22,408 nt of DNA from CAYLZN01 sp964387935 (GTDB lineage: Bacteria; Acidobacteriota; Vicinamibacteria; Vicinamibacterales; JAFNAJ01), in assembly GCA_964387935.1 (NCBI GenBank), contig CAYLZN010000063.1, forward strand, positions 1 through 22,408, read 5' to 3'. Below the pieces are notes generated by a model that saw nothing but the letters and a program-made list of their open reading frames with translations, had not been told where the DNA came from and did not search any database. A program made the position numbers and the translations under genes. How positions within the stretch are numbered: the first letter of the stretch is position 1; every line of letters starts with the position of its first letter. Shown in pieces: positions 9,303 to 18,465 of the stretch.

Positions 9303-10070
9303 TCACTTCCGGCTGGCGGCGTTGATGCGATGCGCGATGGCCCCCGCCCCGAAGCCGTTGTCGATATTGACCACGGCCACCCCCGTGGCGCACGAGTTGA
9401 GCATGGCGAGCAGGGCCGCAAGGCCACCGAGATTGGCGCCGTAGCCGATGCTGGTGGGGACCGCGATGACCGGGACCGCGACCAGCCCGCCGACCACGCT
9501 CGGCAGCGCGCCTTCCATGCCGGCCACGACGACCACGACCCGCGCGGCCGACAGGCGCGGGCCCGCGTCGAGGAGGCGGTGCAGGCCGGCCACGCCGACG
9601 TCGAACAGCCGATCCACGCGGCTGCCCATGACTTCCGCGGTCAGGGCCGCCTCCTCGGCCACGGGGATGTCCGAGGTGCCCGCCGAGGCGACGAGCACCA
9701 GACCATCGGCAGCCCGCGACGTCGCGGTCCGGCGGACGATGGTCCGGGGAAGTTCGTGGTAGACGGCGTCTGGCAGCACCTCCCGCACGGCCGCCCAGGC
9801 GTCGGGGGACGTGCGCGTGACCAGCAGGTCGTGCCCGGAGACGGCGATGCGCTCGGCGATGGCGGCCACCTGGGCTGGGGTCTTCCCGGCACCGAACACG
9901 ACTTCGGGAAACCCCTGGCGCATGGGGCGGTGGTGATCGACGCGGGCGTAGCCCAGGTCCTCGAAGGGGCGCTGCCGCCAGGCGTCGAGCAGCCGGTCTG
10001 CCGCGGCCTCCGGCGGCACGGACCCTCGCTGGACGTCGATCAGGAGCGCGCGCAGGTCGTCAGGAGTCAT
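9303..10070 (-). CDS. larB: LarB, nickel-pincer cofactor biosynthesis (NaAD carboxylase/hydrolase)
   Basis: 255-residue protein with an N-terminal helical region and a C-terminal PurE-like (AIR carboxylase-like) domain. LarB carboxylates the pyridinium ring of nicotinic acid adenine dinucleotide and hydrolyses it, the first step towards the nickel-pincer nucleotide of lactate racemase-like enzymes. Recognisable blocks are VVFGAGKTPAQV (57-68), ELPRTIV (106-112), ASAGTSDIPVAEEA (129-142), VAGMEGALPSVVGGLV (182-197), PVIAVPTSIGYGANLGG (200-216) and MLNSCATGVAVVNIDNGFGA (223-242). The start ATG 10068-10070 lacks a strong Shine-Dalgarno site. No larA, larC or larE is in the window. It is divergent from the glycosyltransferase gene. 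Confidence 0.93.
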   Translation of the reverse strand: MTPDDLRALLIDVQRGSVPPEAAADRLLDAWRQRPFEDLGYARVDHHRPMRQGFPEVVFGAGKTPAQVAAIAERIAVSGHDLLVTRTSPDAWAAVREVLPDAVYHELPRTIVRRTATSRAADGLVLVASAGTSDIPVAEEAALTAEVMGSRVDRLFDVGVAGLHRLLDAGPRLSAARVVVVVAGMEGALPSVVGGLVAVPVIAVPTSIGYGANLGGLAALLAMLNSCATGVAVVNIDNGFGAGAIAHRINAASRK

Positions 10071-10100
10071 GAGGTGAACGGCGCCACCGCGCCCGGTCGT

Positions 10101-10130
10101 TTGACGGTAACACGTTTGACTGAGTAAAAT
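10101..10130 (+). promoter_or_regulatory. Probable sigma-70 promoter for the glycosyltransferase gene
   Basis: TTGACG (10101-10106) and TAAAAT (10125-10130) are separated by 18 bases and lie in the only A/T-rich stretch of the divergent larB/glycosyltransferase spacer. Each hexamer differs from consensus at one position. The leader to the ATG at 10168 would be about 30 bases. The octamer CGTTTGAC occurs twice, at 10099-10106 and 10113-10120, so the -35 box is duplicated 14 bases downstream within the spacer. Confidence 0.55.
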
Positions 10131-10167
10131 CGAAAGGTTGTGGGCTCCTGACCGGGTGTCTTTCTAG

Positions 10168-11661
10168 ATGACCTTATTTGAAACCGCGATTCTCGCTGCC
10201 TACTTCTTCGTGCTCAGCATTCTCGCCGTGTACGGGTGGCACCGGTACTTTCTGGTGTACACCTACACCAAGTACCGCGACAACACACCAGGACCGCTGG
10301 CACCTCTGGACCCGCTGCCCCGCGTGACCATCCAGCTCCCGTTCTTCAACGAGATGTACGTCGTCGAGCGTCTCGTCGAGGCCGTGTGCCAGATGGACTA
10401 CCCGAAGGAGTTGCTGGAGATCCAGGTGCTCGACGACTCGACCGACGAGACCCGGCAGATTGCGGACCTGGCGGTGCGGCGCTGGGCCGCTCAGGGCTTC
10501 CAGATCTCCTACCTGCACCGGACCGACCGGACGGGCTACAAGGCGGGTGCGCTCGCGGCTGGCCTGCGGGCGACCGGTTCGCAGTACATTGCGATCTTCG
10601 ACGCGGACTTCGTCCCGCCGCGCGACTTCCTGCGCAAGGCGCTGCCCCAGTTCGCGGACCCGAAGGTCGGGATGGTCCAGGCCCGGTGGGGGCACATCAA
10701 CCAGGACTACTCCCTGCTGACGCGTGTGCAGGCCATCCTGCTGGACGCGCACTTCGTGCTCGAGCACGGGGGCCGCAACCGCGGGGGCTGCTTCTTCAAC
10801 TTCAACGGCACGGCGGGCGTGTGGCGACGCCAGGCCATCGAGCAGGCCGGCGGCTGGGAGCACGACACCCTCACCGAGGATCTCGACCTCAGCTACCGCG
10901 CGCAACTGCTCGGCTGGCGCTTCGTCTTCCTGCCGGACCTCGTCGCCCCGGCGGAAGTGCCGGTGGAGATGAACTCGTTCAAGTCACAGCAGCACCGGTG
11001 GGCCAAGGGCTCCATCCAGACCGCGCTCAAGCTGCTCCCGCGGATCCTCGTGGCGCCGCTGCCCGTGATGGTCAAGGCGGAGGCCTTCTTCCACCTGACG
11101 GCCAACTTCAACTATCTGCTGATGGTGGTGCTGTCGGCGCTGATGTTCCCGGCGATGTACGTGCGCTACAGCATGGGCATGTACGAGATGCTGCTCATCG
11201 ACGTGCCGTTCTTCTTCGCCGCGACCTGGTCGGTGGCGTACTTCTACATGGTGTCGCAGCGGGAGCTGTATCCCGACGCCTGGATCTCACGGCTCAAGGT
11301 GCTGCCGTTCCTGATGGCGCTCGGGATCGGGCTGGCCGTGAACAACGCCCGCGCCGTCATCGAGGCCCTCATGGGCAAGTCCACGGAGTTCGCCCGCACG
11401 CCGAAGTACGGGATCGAGCGGCGCTCGGACGACTGGGCCGACAAGAAGTACAAGCAGTCGATGGCCATCCAGCCGCTCATCGAGGTGGCGCTCGGCCTTT
11501 ACTTCACCTTCACGGTGTTCTACGCGCTCGCCAACGGCATCTACGGGTCGCTGCCCTTCCTGGTGCTCTTCCAGGTCGGGTTCCTGTACACGGGCCTGCT
11601 GTCGCTGGTCCAGCAGTTCGGCGGCGACCACGTGGTGTTCGACACGCAGATCGCCAAATAG
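10168..11661 (+). CDS. Membrane family 2 glycosyltransferase (cellulose synthase/CslA-like)
   Basis: 497-residue processive-type GT-A glycosyltransferase. One N-terminal helix (about 5-24) leads into a cytosolic catalytic domain with VTIQLPFFNE (53-62), VLDDSTDET (88-96), the DAD metal/nucleotide motif (145-147), TEDLDLSYR (236-244) and QQHRW (274-278). This is the D, DxD, TED, QxxRW set of beta-glycan synthases. Four or five further membrane helices follow (about 310-335, 341-362, 376-395, 435-458, 463-485). By family it would polymerise a beta-linked polysaccharide such as a mannan or glucan from a nucleotide sugar; the sugar cannot be read from sequence. There is no PilZ domain or cellulose operon partner here. 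The ATG start lacks a clear Shine-Dalgarno site. It precedes lepA by 67 bases. Confidence 0.9.
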   Translation: MTLFETAILAAYFFVLSILAVYGWHRYFLVYTYTKYRDNTPGPLAPLDPLPRVTIQLPFFNEMYVVERLVEAVCQMDYPKELLEIQVLDDSTDETRQIADLAVRRWAAQGFQISYLHRTDRTGYKAGALAAGLRATGSQYIAIFDADFVPPRDFLRKALPQFADPKVGMVQARWGHINQDYSLLTRVQAILLDAHFVLEHGGRNRGGCFFNFNGTAGVWRRQAIEQAGGWEHDTLTEDLDLSYRAQLLGWRFVFLPDLVAPAEVPVEMNSFKSQQHRWAKGSIQTALKLLPRILVAPLPVMVKAEAFFHLTANFNYLLMVVLSALMFPAMYVRYSMGMYEMLLIDVPFFFAATWSVAYFYMVSQRELYPDAWISRLKVLPFLMALGIGLAVNNARAVIEALMGKSTEFARTPKYGIERRSDDWADKKYKQSMAIQPLIEVALGLYFTFTVFYALANGIYGSLPFLVLFQVGFLYTGLLSLVQQFGGDHVVFDTQIAK

Positions 11662-11728
11662 GCACCCGCTGCGCGGACCGGCTGCCGCCTGCTGATCACC
11701 TCGCCGCGATATACTCGACCGTTCGACG

Positions 11729-13624
<1,896 letters not shown>

Positions 13625-13636
13625 AGGTCAGCGGAC

Positions 13637-14371
13637 ATGCCAAAGGCGCAGCGCCAGAAGGAAGCCGCGGCCGCGGCCCCGACGTTCAGGAAATCGACGG
13701 TTCGCGAGTATTTCGAGACCATCGCCGTCGCGGTCATCCTCGCCCTCTTCGTGCGCACGTGGGTGTTCCAGGCCTTCAAGATCCCTACCGGGTCGATGGA
13801 GAACAACCTGCTCATCGGCGACCATCTCGTGGTGAACAAGTTCGTGTTCGCCCCCACTGCCTCGGGTCTCGAGTCCGCGGCCCTGCCCGTCGGTCGGATC
13901 CAGCGCGGCGACGTGGTCGTGTTCAAGTACCCGGAAGATCCCGAACGGGACTTCATCAAGCGCGTGATCGGGTTGCCGGGTGACACGCTCGAGGTCCGGC
14001 GCAAGGAGGTCTACATCAACGGCACGCCGTTGCAGGAACCCTACGTGCACTTCCTGCAGCCGGCCAGCGCCGAGAGCGGCGAGACGACCTCGTTCGACGT
14101 GCGCGAAAACTACGGCCCCGTGACCGTGCCCCCGGGCAACTACTTCATGATGGGCGACAACCGGGACAACTCCCAGGACAGCCGGTACTGGGGCTTCCTG
14201 CCGGCCCATTACGTGAAGGGCAAGGCCCTCATGGTCTACTGGTCCTACGACGCCGGCCGCGACGGTGACCAGGGCGAAGGGGTGGGCGCCACGGTCCGAC
14301 GCCTCTTCTCGACCGTTCTGCACTTCTTCACGCGGACGCGGTGGGATCGGCTCTTGCATCAGATCCGGTAG
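13637..14371 (+). CDS. lepB: Signal peptidase I
   Basis: 244-residue membrane serine protease that removes signal peptides from exported proteins. One N-terminal membrane segment (about 26-46, ETIAVAVILALFVRTWVFQAF) leads to box B with the catalytic Ser53 (IPTGSMENNLLIGD). Box D carries the general-base Lys108 (RDFIKRVIGLPGDTLE), and box E is GNYFMMGDNRDNSQDSRYWG (167-186). Only one clear membrane segment precedes the catalytic domain. ATG 13637 is preceded by AGAGG in the 12-base gap after the lepA stop, so lepA and lepB are very probably co-transcribed, as in many bacteria. The C-terminal tail (about 213-244) is basic and may lie on the membrane. Confidence 0.95.
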   Translation: MPKAQRQKEAAAAAPTFRKSTVREYFETIAVAVILALFVRTWVFQAFKIPTGSMENNLLIGDHLVVNKFVFAPTASGLESAALPVGRIQRGDVVVFKYPEDPERDFIKRVIGLPGDTLEVRRKEVYINGTPLQEPYVHFLQPASAESGETTSFDVRENYGPVTVPPGNYFMMGDNRDNSQDSRYWGFLPAHYVKGKALMVYWSYDAGRDGDQGEGVGATVRRLFSTVLHFFTRTRWDRLLHQIR

Positions 14372-14397
14372 AGAAGAGCACTCCCGGGGGTCGCCCG

Positions 14398-14751
14398 ATG
14401 TTGCGAAACATCATCCGACTGGTCGTCGTCGTGCTCGTCGTGCACGCCGCCGTCAAGATCGGGCCCGTGTTCTGGACCTACTTCAAGTTCCGCGACTCGG
14501 TGCAGGACCTGGCCATGTTCTCCGTGAAGCGCACCGAACGCGAGGTCCAGGACCGGGTCATGGACATCGCTGTGCGGATGGACGTCCCGGTCGATCGCCA
14601 GCAGGTCACCGTCCGGAAGGACAAGCAGATGACCATCGTCGCGGCGTCCTACAGGGCTCAGCTCGAGTACTTCCCCCGCCGGTACTACCCCTGGGACTTC
14701 GAGTTCGAAGTGCAAGGGGTTCCGCCGCGTTACACGAATGTGATCCCCTGA
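14398..14751 (+). CDS. Small one-helix membrane protein downstream of lepB (DUF4845-like position)
   Basis: 117 residues: an N-terminal membrane helix (about 5-25, IIRLVVVVLVVHAAVKIGPV), then a soluble domain with FWTYFKFRDSVQDLAMF, a helix EREVQDRVMDIAVRMDVPV, a strand pair (QVTVRKDKQMTIVAASY) and EYFPRRYYPWDFEFEVQG. The arrangement resembles the DUF4845 proteins that follow lepB in many proteobacteria (helix, 'vp.y...y', small alpha-beta domain), but similarity is by layout only. ATG 14398 is chosen over an upstream ATG at 14341 that lies inside lepB. The C-terminus overlaps the convergent DUF167 gene by 22 bases. Confidence 0.75.
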   Translation: MLRNIIRLVVVVLVVHAAVKIGPVFWTYFKFRDSVQDLAMFSVKRTEREVQDRVMDIAVRMDVPVDRQQVTVRKDKQMTIVAASYRAQLEYFPRRYYPWDFEFEVQGVPPRYTNVIP

Positions 14752-15080
14752 GACGCCGCCAGCCTCGCGGCGGCCGCCTGTGCCCTGATCTGCTTCGCGC
14801 GGAGGCGCTTCGTGCGGCTTCGTTCGCCCTGGGCCACGCTGAGGCCCGAACGCGGGATGCCGAGCACCCCGGCCACGAAGCGCAACAGTGCGTCGTTGGC
14901 GGCATTGTCCACCGGCGGTGCGGCGAGGCGGACGAGAAGGGCTCCGGCCCGTTCGCCGGCCAGACACGTCCGGCTGGCCCGCGGAATGACGCGGACGGTG
15001 AGGAGGGTGTCGAGGCCGTCGGCGACCACGTAGTCCGGCAGGGCGGGTGCCTGCGCGCCGCCGGCCCTGTCATCAGCCAT
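14730..15080 (-). CDS. DUF167 (YggU) family protein
   Basis: 116-residue small alpha-beta protein with the DUF167 core: LLTVRVIPRASRTCLAGE, GALLVRLAAPPVDNAANDALLRFVAGVLG, and SGLSVAQGERSRTKRLRA. The biochemical role of the family is not established. ATG 15080 overlaps the end of the DivIVA-like gene by eight bases; ATG 15110 in the same frame is an alternative that overlaps by 38. A low-complexity Ala/Arg tail follows the domain. With yggS and divIVA upstream on the same strand, it matches a frequent bacterial gene neighbourhood. Confidence 0.85.
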   Translation of the reverse strand: MADDRAGGAQAPALPDYVVADGLDTLLTVRVIPRASRTCLAGERAGALLVRLAAPPVDNAANDALLRFVAGVLGIPRSGLSVAQGERSRTKRLRAKQIRAQAAAARLAASQGITFV

Positions 15081-15642
15081 CCATGGTCCCGGAGGCAGGC
15101 CTGGCAACATGCGGCGGGGCCGCGGCGTCGGTGGCGGCCGGTGTCTGCCGCGGCCGGTGGAGGAGCACCAGTTTCTCGTCCTTCTCCTCCCGCGCCCTGG
15201 CCTTCACGAAATCGAGCGCGTTCGTGAGCGCCGTGATCGACGTCTCGAGCGACGTCTCCACGTCGCGCCGGCGGAGTTTCAACTCGGCAATTTCACGCTC
15301 GACCTCCTCGATGCGCGCCTGGGCCTTCTGGATGGCGAAATCGGCCCTGGTTTCGGCCTCCCGGACGATCATCTTGGCCTCGTTCTCCGCGGCGTCCCTG
15401 ATCTGATCCGCCAGCCGCTGAGCCGTCAGGAGCGTGTTCCGCAGATTGACCTCTCGCTCACGGTGCTCGCTGAGGTCCTGTTCAGCGCGTGTCAGGTCCT
15501 GGCGCATCTTGTCGATGTCCCGCAGCGCCTGTTCGTAGTCGTCAGCGGCATCGGCGAGGAACGACCGGACCTCGTTCTTGTCGTAGCCGCGCATGGCGGT
15601 GGCGAACTGCGTCTGGCGGAGGTCGAGGGGCGTGACTTTCAT
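15073..15642 (-). CDS. DivIVA-domain coiled-coil protein
   Basis: 189 residues. The N-terminal signature MKVTPLDLRQTQFATAMRGYDKNEVRSFLADAADDYEQAL is the DivIVA/GpsB lipid-binding head ('tplDi....F....rGYd..eVd.FL'). A long coiled coil (about 45-155) then carries LAEQ-type heptads, including QRLADQIRDAAENEAKMIVREAE and EEVEREIAELKLRRRDVE. DivIVA proteins sense negative membrane curvature and organise poles or septa. The head lacks an obvious aromatic membrane-insertion loop beyond Phe13. ATG 15642 is chosen because the domain begins there; the frame continues 37 codons upstream into yggS. No clear Shine-Dalgarno site. It follows yggS by 46 bases. Confidence 0.88.
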   Translation of the reverse strand: MKVTPLDLRQTQFATAMRGYDKNEVRSFLADAADDYEQALRDIDKMRQDLTRAEQDLSEHREREVNLRNTLLTAQRLADQIRDAAENEAKMIVREAETRADFAIQKAQARIEEVEREIAELKLRRRDVETSLETSITALTNALDFVKARAREEKDEKLVLLHRPRQTPAATDAAAPPHVARPASGTMDG

Positions 15643-15688
15643 GTCGGATGTTTCGGCCGCAGCCCGGAGTTTCAGCAGGGCCCGCGGC

Positions 15689-16399
15689 TCAGGTCCGGCT
15701 GCCGAAGATGGCCGTGCCGATCCGGACCATGGTGGCACCCTCGGCGACGGCAACCTCGAAATCGTGGGACATTCCCATGGACAGTTCGCGCAGGGTGTCG
15801 GGCGGCTGCCCCCGGCCGATGAGCTCGTCGCGCAACGTCCTGAGACGACGGAAGTACGGCCGGGCCAGTTCCGGGTCTTCGAACCAGGGCGGGAGCAGCA
15901 TCAGGCCCCGCACGCGCACGTGGCGGCAGCGCGAGGCCTCGTCGAGCAGTGCGGCAAGCGCATCGGCAGGCAGACCGAACTTGGTCGATTCCCCGGCCAG
16001 GTCCACTTGCACCAGCACGTCGATGCAGCGATCGGCTGCGCCGGCGGCCGTGTCGAGGCGGTTGAGAAGGTCTGGGCTGTCCACCGACTGGATCAGCGCG
16101 AAGGGACCGATGCAGCGTCGGGCCTTGTTGCTCTGGAGATGACCGATGAGGTGCCACCGGAGGTCCGGCGCGGCCGTGGCGTCGATTTTCGCCAGCGCCT
16201 CCTGGACGCGGTTCTCGCCGAAATCCCGCTGGCCAGCGGCGGCGGCGGCGCGCACGTGGTCGGGGCCGAAGGTCTTCGAGACGGCAATCAGACGCACGCC
16301 CGCCGGGTCACGACCCGCCGCCTCGGCGGCCCGCTCGATCCGCGAGCGGACCGCCTCGAGGTTGGCGGCGATCGTGTCGGCCAGCGACGTGTCACTCAC
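15689..16399 (-). CDS. yggS: YggS family pyridoxal-phosphate homeostasis protein (PLPBP)
   Basis: 236-residue fold-III PLP-binding protein thought to buffer cellular PLP, without known catalytic activity. Motifs include LIAVSKTFGPDHV (PLP Schiff-base Lys42), DFGENRVQEA, LRWHLIGHLQSNKA, LVQVDLAGESTKFGL, VRGLMLLPPW and the phosphate-binding end ELSMGMSHDFEVAVAEGATMVRIGTAIFG. The start is GTG 16399-16397. It overlaps the TGA of the upstream TPR gene by two bases, which suggests coupled translation. The frame is open far upstream through the TPR gene, but that part is a shadow. Neighbours divIVA and DUF167 fit the division-linked context of yggS. Confidence 0.92.
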   Translation of the reverse strand: MSDTSLADTIAANLEAVRSRIERAAEAAGRDPAGVRLIAVSKTFGPDHVRAAAAAGQRDFGENRVQEALAKIDATAAPDLRWHLIGHLQSNKARRCIGPFALIQSVDSPDLLNRLDTAAGAADRCIDVLVQVDLAGESTKFGLPADALAALLDEASRCRHVRVRGLMLLPPWFEDPELARPYFRRLRTLRDELIGRGQPPDTLRELSMGMSHDFEVAVAEGATMVRIGTAIFGSRT

Positions 16400-17367
16400 T
16401 TCTTGATCTGCGACAGCACGCCCTTCGCCTGTTCGGCGTACTGGCCAGTTGGCGCGAGCTTCAGGTACTCGTCGAAGTGCGTGGCGGCTTCGGGCAGCTT
16501 GCCCTCGTTGAGGTTGGCCATGCCGATCCAGTAGTGGGCATCGGCCATGTCCGGCTTGGCGCTCAAGGCCGCTTCGAACTGCTTTTTCGCGTCCGGAATC
16601 TTGCCCGCATTCCAGAAGATGACCCCCTGGTTGAACAACTGATCGGGGGAACCGCCTTCGGGAGTCGATCCCGCCCGCTTCGTCGCTTCCTCCGTCATCT
16701 TCGCGGCATCGTCGAACCGGCGCTGGGCATTGTAGATATTCGCGAGCGCGTTGTACGGCTCTGCGGAATCCGCCTTCATCGCCATAGCCTTCTTGAAGGC
16801 CTCTTCCGCCTTGTCGTACTCCTTCTTCTGCGCGTAGGCGCCGCCGATGTTGAACTGGCAGGCGTAGCAGTCCGGCGTCGTGGCCAGGGCTTCCGTGAAC
16901 TTCGCCACCGCCTCGTCGTAGTTTCCGGCCGTGCTCGCGGCAACCCCCGCATCGAAGGCGAGCTTGAACGCCGCCATCTTCTGCAGTTCTTCCTTGGACA
17001 TCGGCTTGCCGCTCGCCGACATGGGCGACAGCTGGAAGTTGACCTCGGCCGCGGCGCCGAGTCGTACGCGCACGTCGAAACTCTGCGCGCCGACGCCTTC
17101 CTTCTCGGCGGTGACGCGGTAGTTGCCGGGCTGGAGGCCAATCTGGATGAACTCGCCCTTCTTGTTGGTCTTCGTCTCGTACTTCCGGTTCATCCCGTCG
17201 GCGAACTCGATCAGGACCTTGGCCTGATCGACGGGTTGGCCCTGCAGGTCCATGACCTTGCCCTTGACCATGCCCGTGGATTGCGCCAGGGCCGGGGCTC
17301 CAAGTGAGACGAGGAACAGTGCCACCGCGATCGCAAGACAGCGATGGGCGGGTGAAGTGAACAGCAT
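16396..17367 (-). CDS. Secreted protein with carboxypeptidase-regulatory-like domain and TPR repeats
   Basis: 323 residues. An N-terminal signal peptide (about 1-29, CLAIAVALFLVSLGAPALAQ, likely cleaved after ALA) is followed by a beta-sandwich like the carboxypeptidase regulatory domain (GKVMDLQGQPVDQAKVLIEF ... GLQPGNYRVTAEKEGV, about 35-115). Four or more TPR units come next, for example AGNYDEAVAKFTEALATTPD, KKEYDKAEEAFKKAMAMKAD, AGKIPDAKKQFEAALSAKPD and EGKLPEAATHFDEYLKLAP. This points to an exported scaffold or assembly protein; the partner is unknown. ATG 17367 has GGAGG nine bases upstream. It follows the methyltransferase gene by 42 bases on the same strand. Confidence 0.85.
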   Translation of the reverse strand: MLFTSPAHRCLAIAVALFLVSLGAPALAQSTGMVKGKVMDLQGQPVDQAKVLIEFADGMNRKYETKTNKKGEFIQIGLQPGNYRVTAEKEGVGAQSFDVRVRLGAAAEVNFQLSPMSASGKPMSKEELQKMAAFKLAFDAGVAASTAGNYDEAVAKFTEALATTPDCYACQFNIGGAYAQKKEYDKAEEAFKKAMAMKADSAEPYNALANIYNAQRRFDDAAKMTEEATKRAGSTPEGGSPDQLFNQGVIFWNAGKIPDAKKQFEAALSAKPDMADAHYWIGMANLNEGKLPEAATHFDEYLKLAPTGQYAEQAKGVLSQIKK

Positions 17368-17409
17368 GAGGTCCTCCGGTGGATGTCGAACGAGCCGGTC
17401 GCTCTGGCG

Positions 17410-18429
17410 TCAGTTTACACCCAAAGAACGGGCGAGCCCGGGCACGCCTTCGGCGTCGGCCGGCTCGATGTTCGTCACCAGGAACTCCGTCACCGGGCCC
17501 CGCCGTGATGCCCGGGAATTGATCGCCCGACGGGCCGGCACCCGCCAGGTCCGGAGTCCCACGAGCCTTGCGTCCGGCGAGCCCTCGTAGAGGGCCGCCA
17601 CCGCCGGAGCGACCGAGTTGCTGAGCAGCACGTGGCATCCGCGCGCGGCCAGCGCGATGAGGAGCTGCTGCAGGCGCTGCTGGTCCGCGACGCCGAAGCC
17701 ATCCGCCGTGTAGCCCGTGAAGCTGGCGGTCGCACTGACCGGCGCATACGGCGGGTCGAAGTAGAGGAAGTCCCCGGGCCGTGCACGGTCCAGGACGTGG
17801 TCGAACGGAGTCCGGTGCAGGCCGATGCCGGGCTGTCTCAGCGCCCGGGCGACCGCACGGAGGTTTTCGGCGTCACAAATGCGGGGCCGCTCGTATCGGC
17901 CCGCCGGCACGTTGAAATCGCCGCGGCGATTCAGCCGAAACAACCCGTTGAACCCGGTCCGGTTCAGATAGATGAACATCGCCGCGAGTGCCGCGGGATA
18001 CTCCCCGGGGTCGCTCGAGGCCTCGGGCTGCCGTTGCGCGCGCCGCGGGTTGAACTGCCCGTCTCGGATAGCATAGTAGTGCTCACGGCCTGCCCGCGCG
18101 TGTCCGGCATCCAGGCCACGCAGTGCGCGGACGACGGCACTGACATCCCGTCGAATCGCCCGGTAGCAGCCGATGACGTCATCGCTGAGATCGGACAGCA
18201 CCGCCGGGTGGCCCTGGAGCAGGCCGCACGCGGCGAGGTCGAAGAACACGGCGCCACTGCCGACGAACGGCTCGAAGTAGGCGCCGAAGCAGGCGGGGTA
18301 GAAGGTCCGCAGGGCTGGCAGCAGTTGCCGCTTCCCGCCGGCCCACTTGAGAAACGGCTGGACCTCGACAGACGTCGGGGGCAGCAGCGTGGTCGCAGGC
18401 GTCGCTCGACGCAGGGCGCTGGTGGTCAT
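17410..18429 (-). CDS. D12-class adenine-specific DNA methyltransferase (Dam family)
   Basis: 339 residues. It transfers a methyl group from S-adenosylmethionine to N6 of adenine in DNA. Motifs in order: FLKWAGGKRQLLP (26-38), the SAM-binding FEPFVGSGAVFFDL (52-65), FIYLNRTGFNGLFR (152-165), GDFNVPAGRY (170-179), catalytic DPPY (225-228), and LSNS (269-272). The D12 family often recognises GATC, but the target cannot be read here. No restriction endonuclease is adjacent, so it looks like an orphan. ATG 18429 is the only in-frame start before the first motif. It lies inside a perfect inverted repeat and has no visible Shine-Dalgarno site. It is divergent from the VWA gene. The family is larger by about 60 residues than E. 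coli Dam. Confidence 0.92.
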   Translation of the reverse strand: MTTSALRRATPATTLLPPTSVEVQPFLKWAGGKRQLLPALRTFYPACFGAYFEPFVGSGAVFFDLAACGLLQGHPAVLSDLSDDVIGCYRAIRRDVSAVVRALRGLDAGHARAGREHYYAIRDGQFNPRRAQRQPEASSDPGEYPAALAAMFIYLNRTGFNGLFRLNRRGDFNVPAGRYERPRICDAENLRAVARALRQPGIGLHRTPFDHVLDRARPGDFLYFDPPYAPVSATASFTGYTADGFGVADQQRLQQLLIALAARGCHVLLSNSVAPAVAALYEGSPDARLVGLRTWRVPARRAINSRASRRGPVTEFLVTNIEPADAEGVPGLARSLGVN

Positions 18430-18448
18430 GGTCCGTGCGGGACCATGA
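18426..18448. repeat. Perfect inverted repeat at the methyltransferase/VWA divergent start region
   Basis: The arms TCATGGTCC and GGACCATGA are exact reverse complements (9 bp) around GTGCG. The left arm carries the methyltransferase ATG on the minus strand, and the right arm carries an ATG in frame with the VWA gene on the plus strand. As DNA it could be a dimeric-regulator operator; as RNA it would form a hairpin that hides the methyltransferase start codon. Confidence 0.7.
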
Positions 18449-18465
18449 TGCGGAGACTGGTTAGC

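Noticed and set aside
11710..11715. TATACT just before lepA as a promoter
   Set aside because: It matches a -10 box, but no -35 lies at 15-19 bases, and its position 13 bases before the ATG would leave almost no leader. It is too weak to list as a feature.
16400..17638. The long 649-codon frame as a fusion of yggS with an upstream domain
   Set aside because: The upstream part is a shadow of the TPR gene in another frame. YggS begins at GTG 16399 overlapping the TPR stop.
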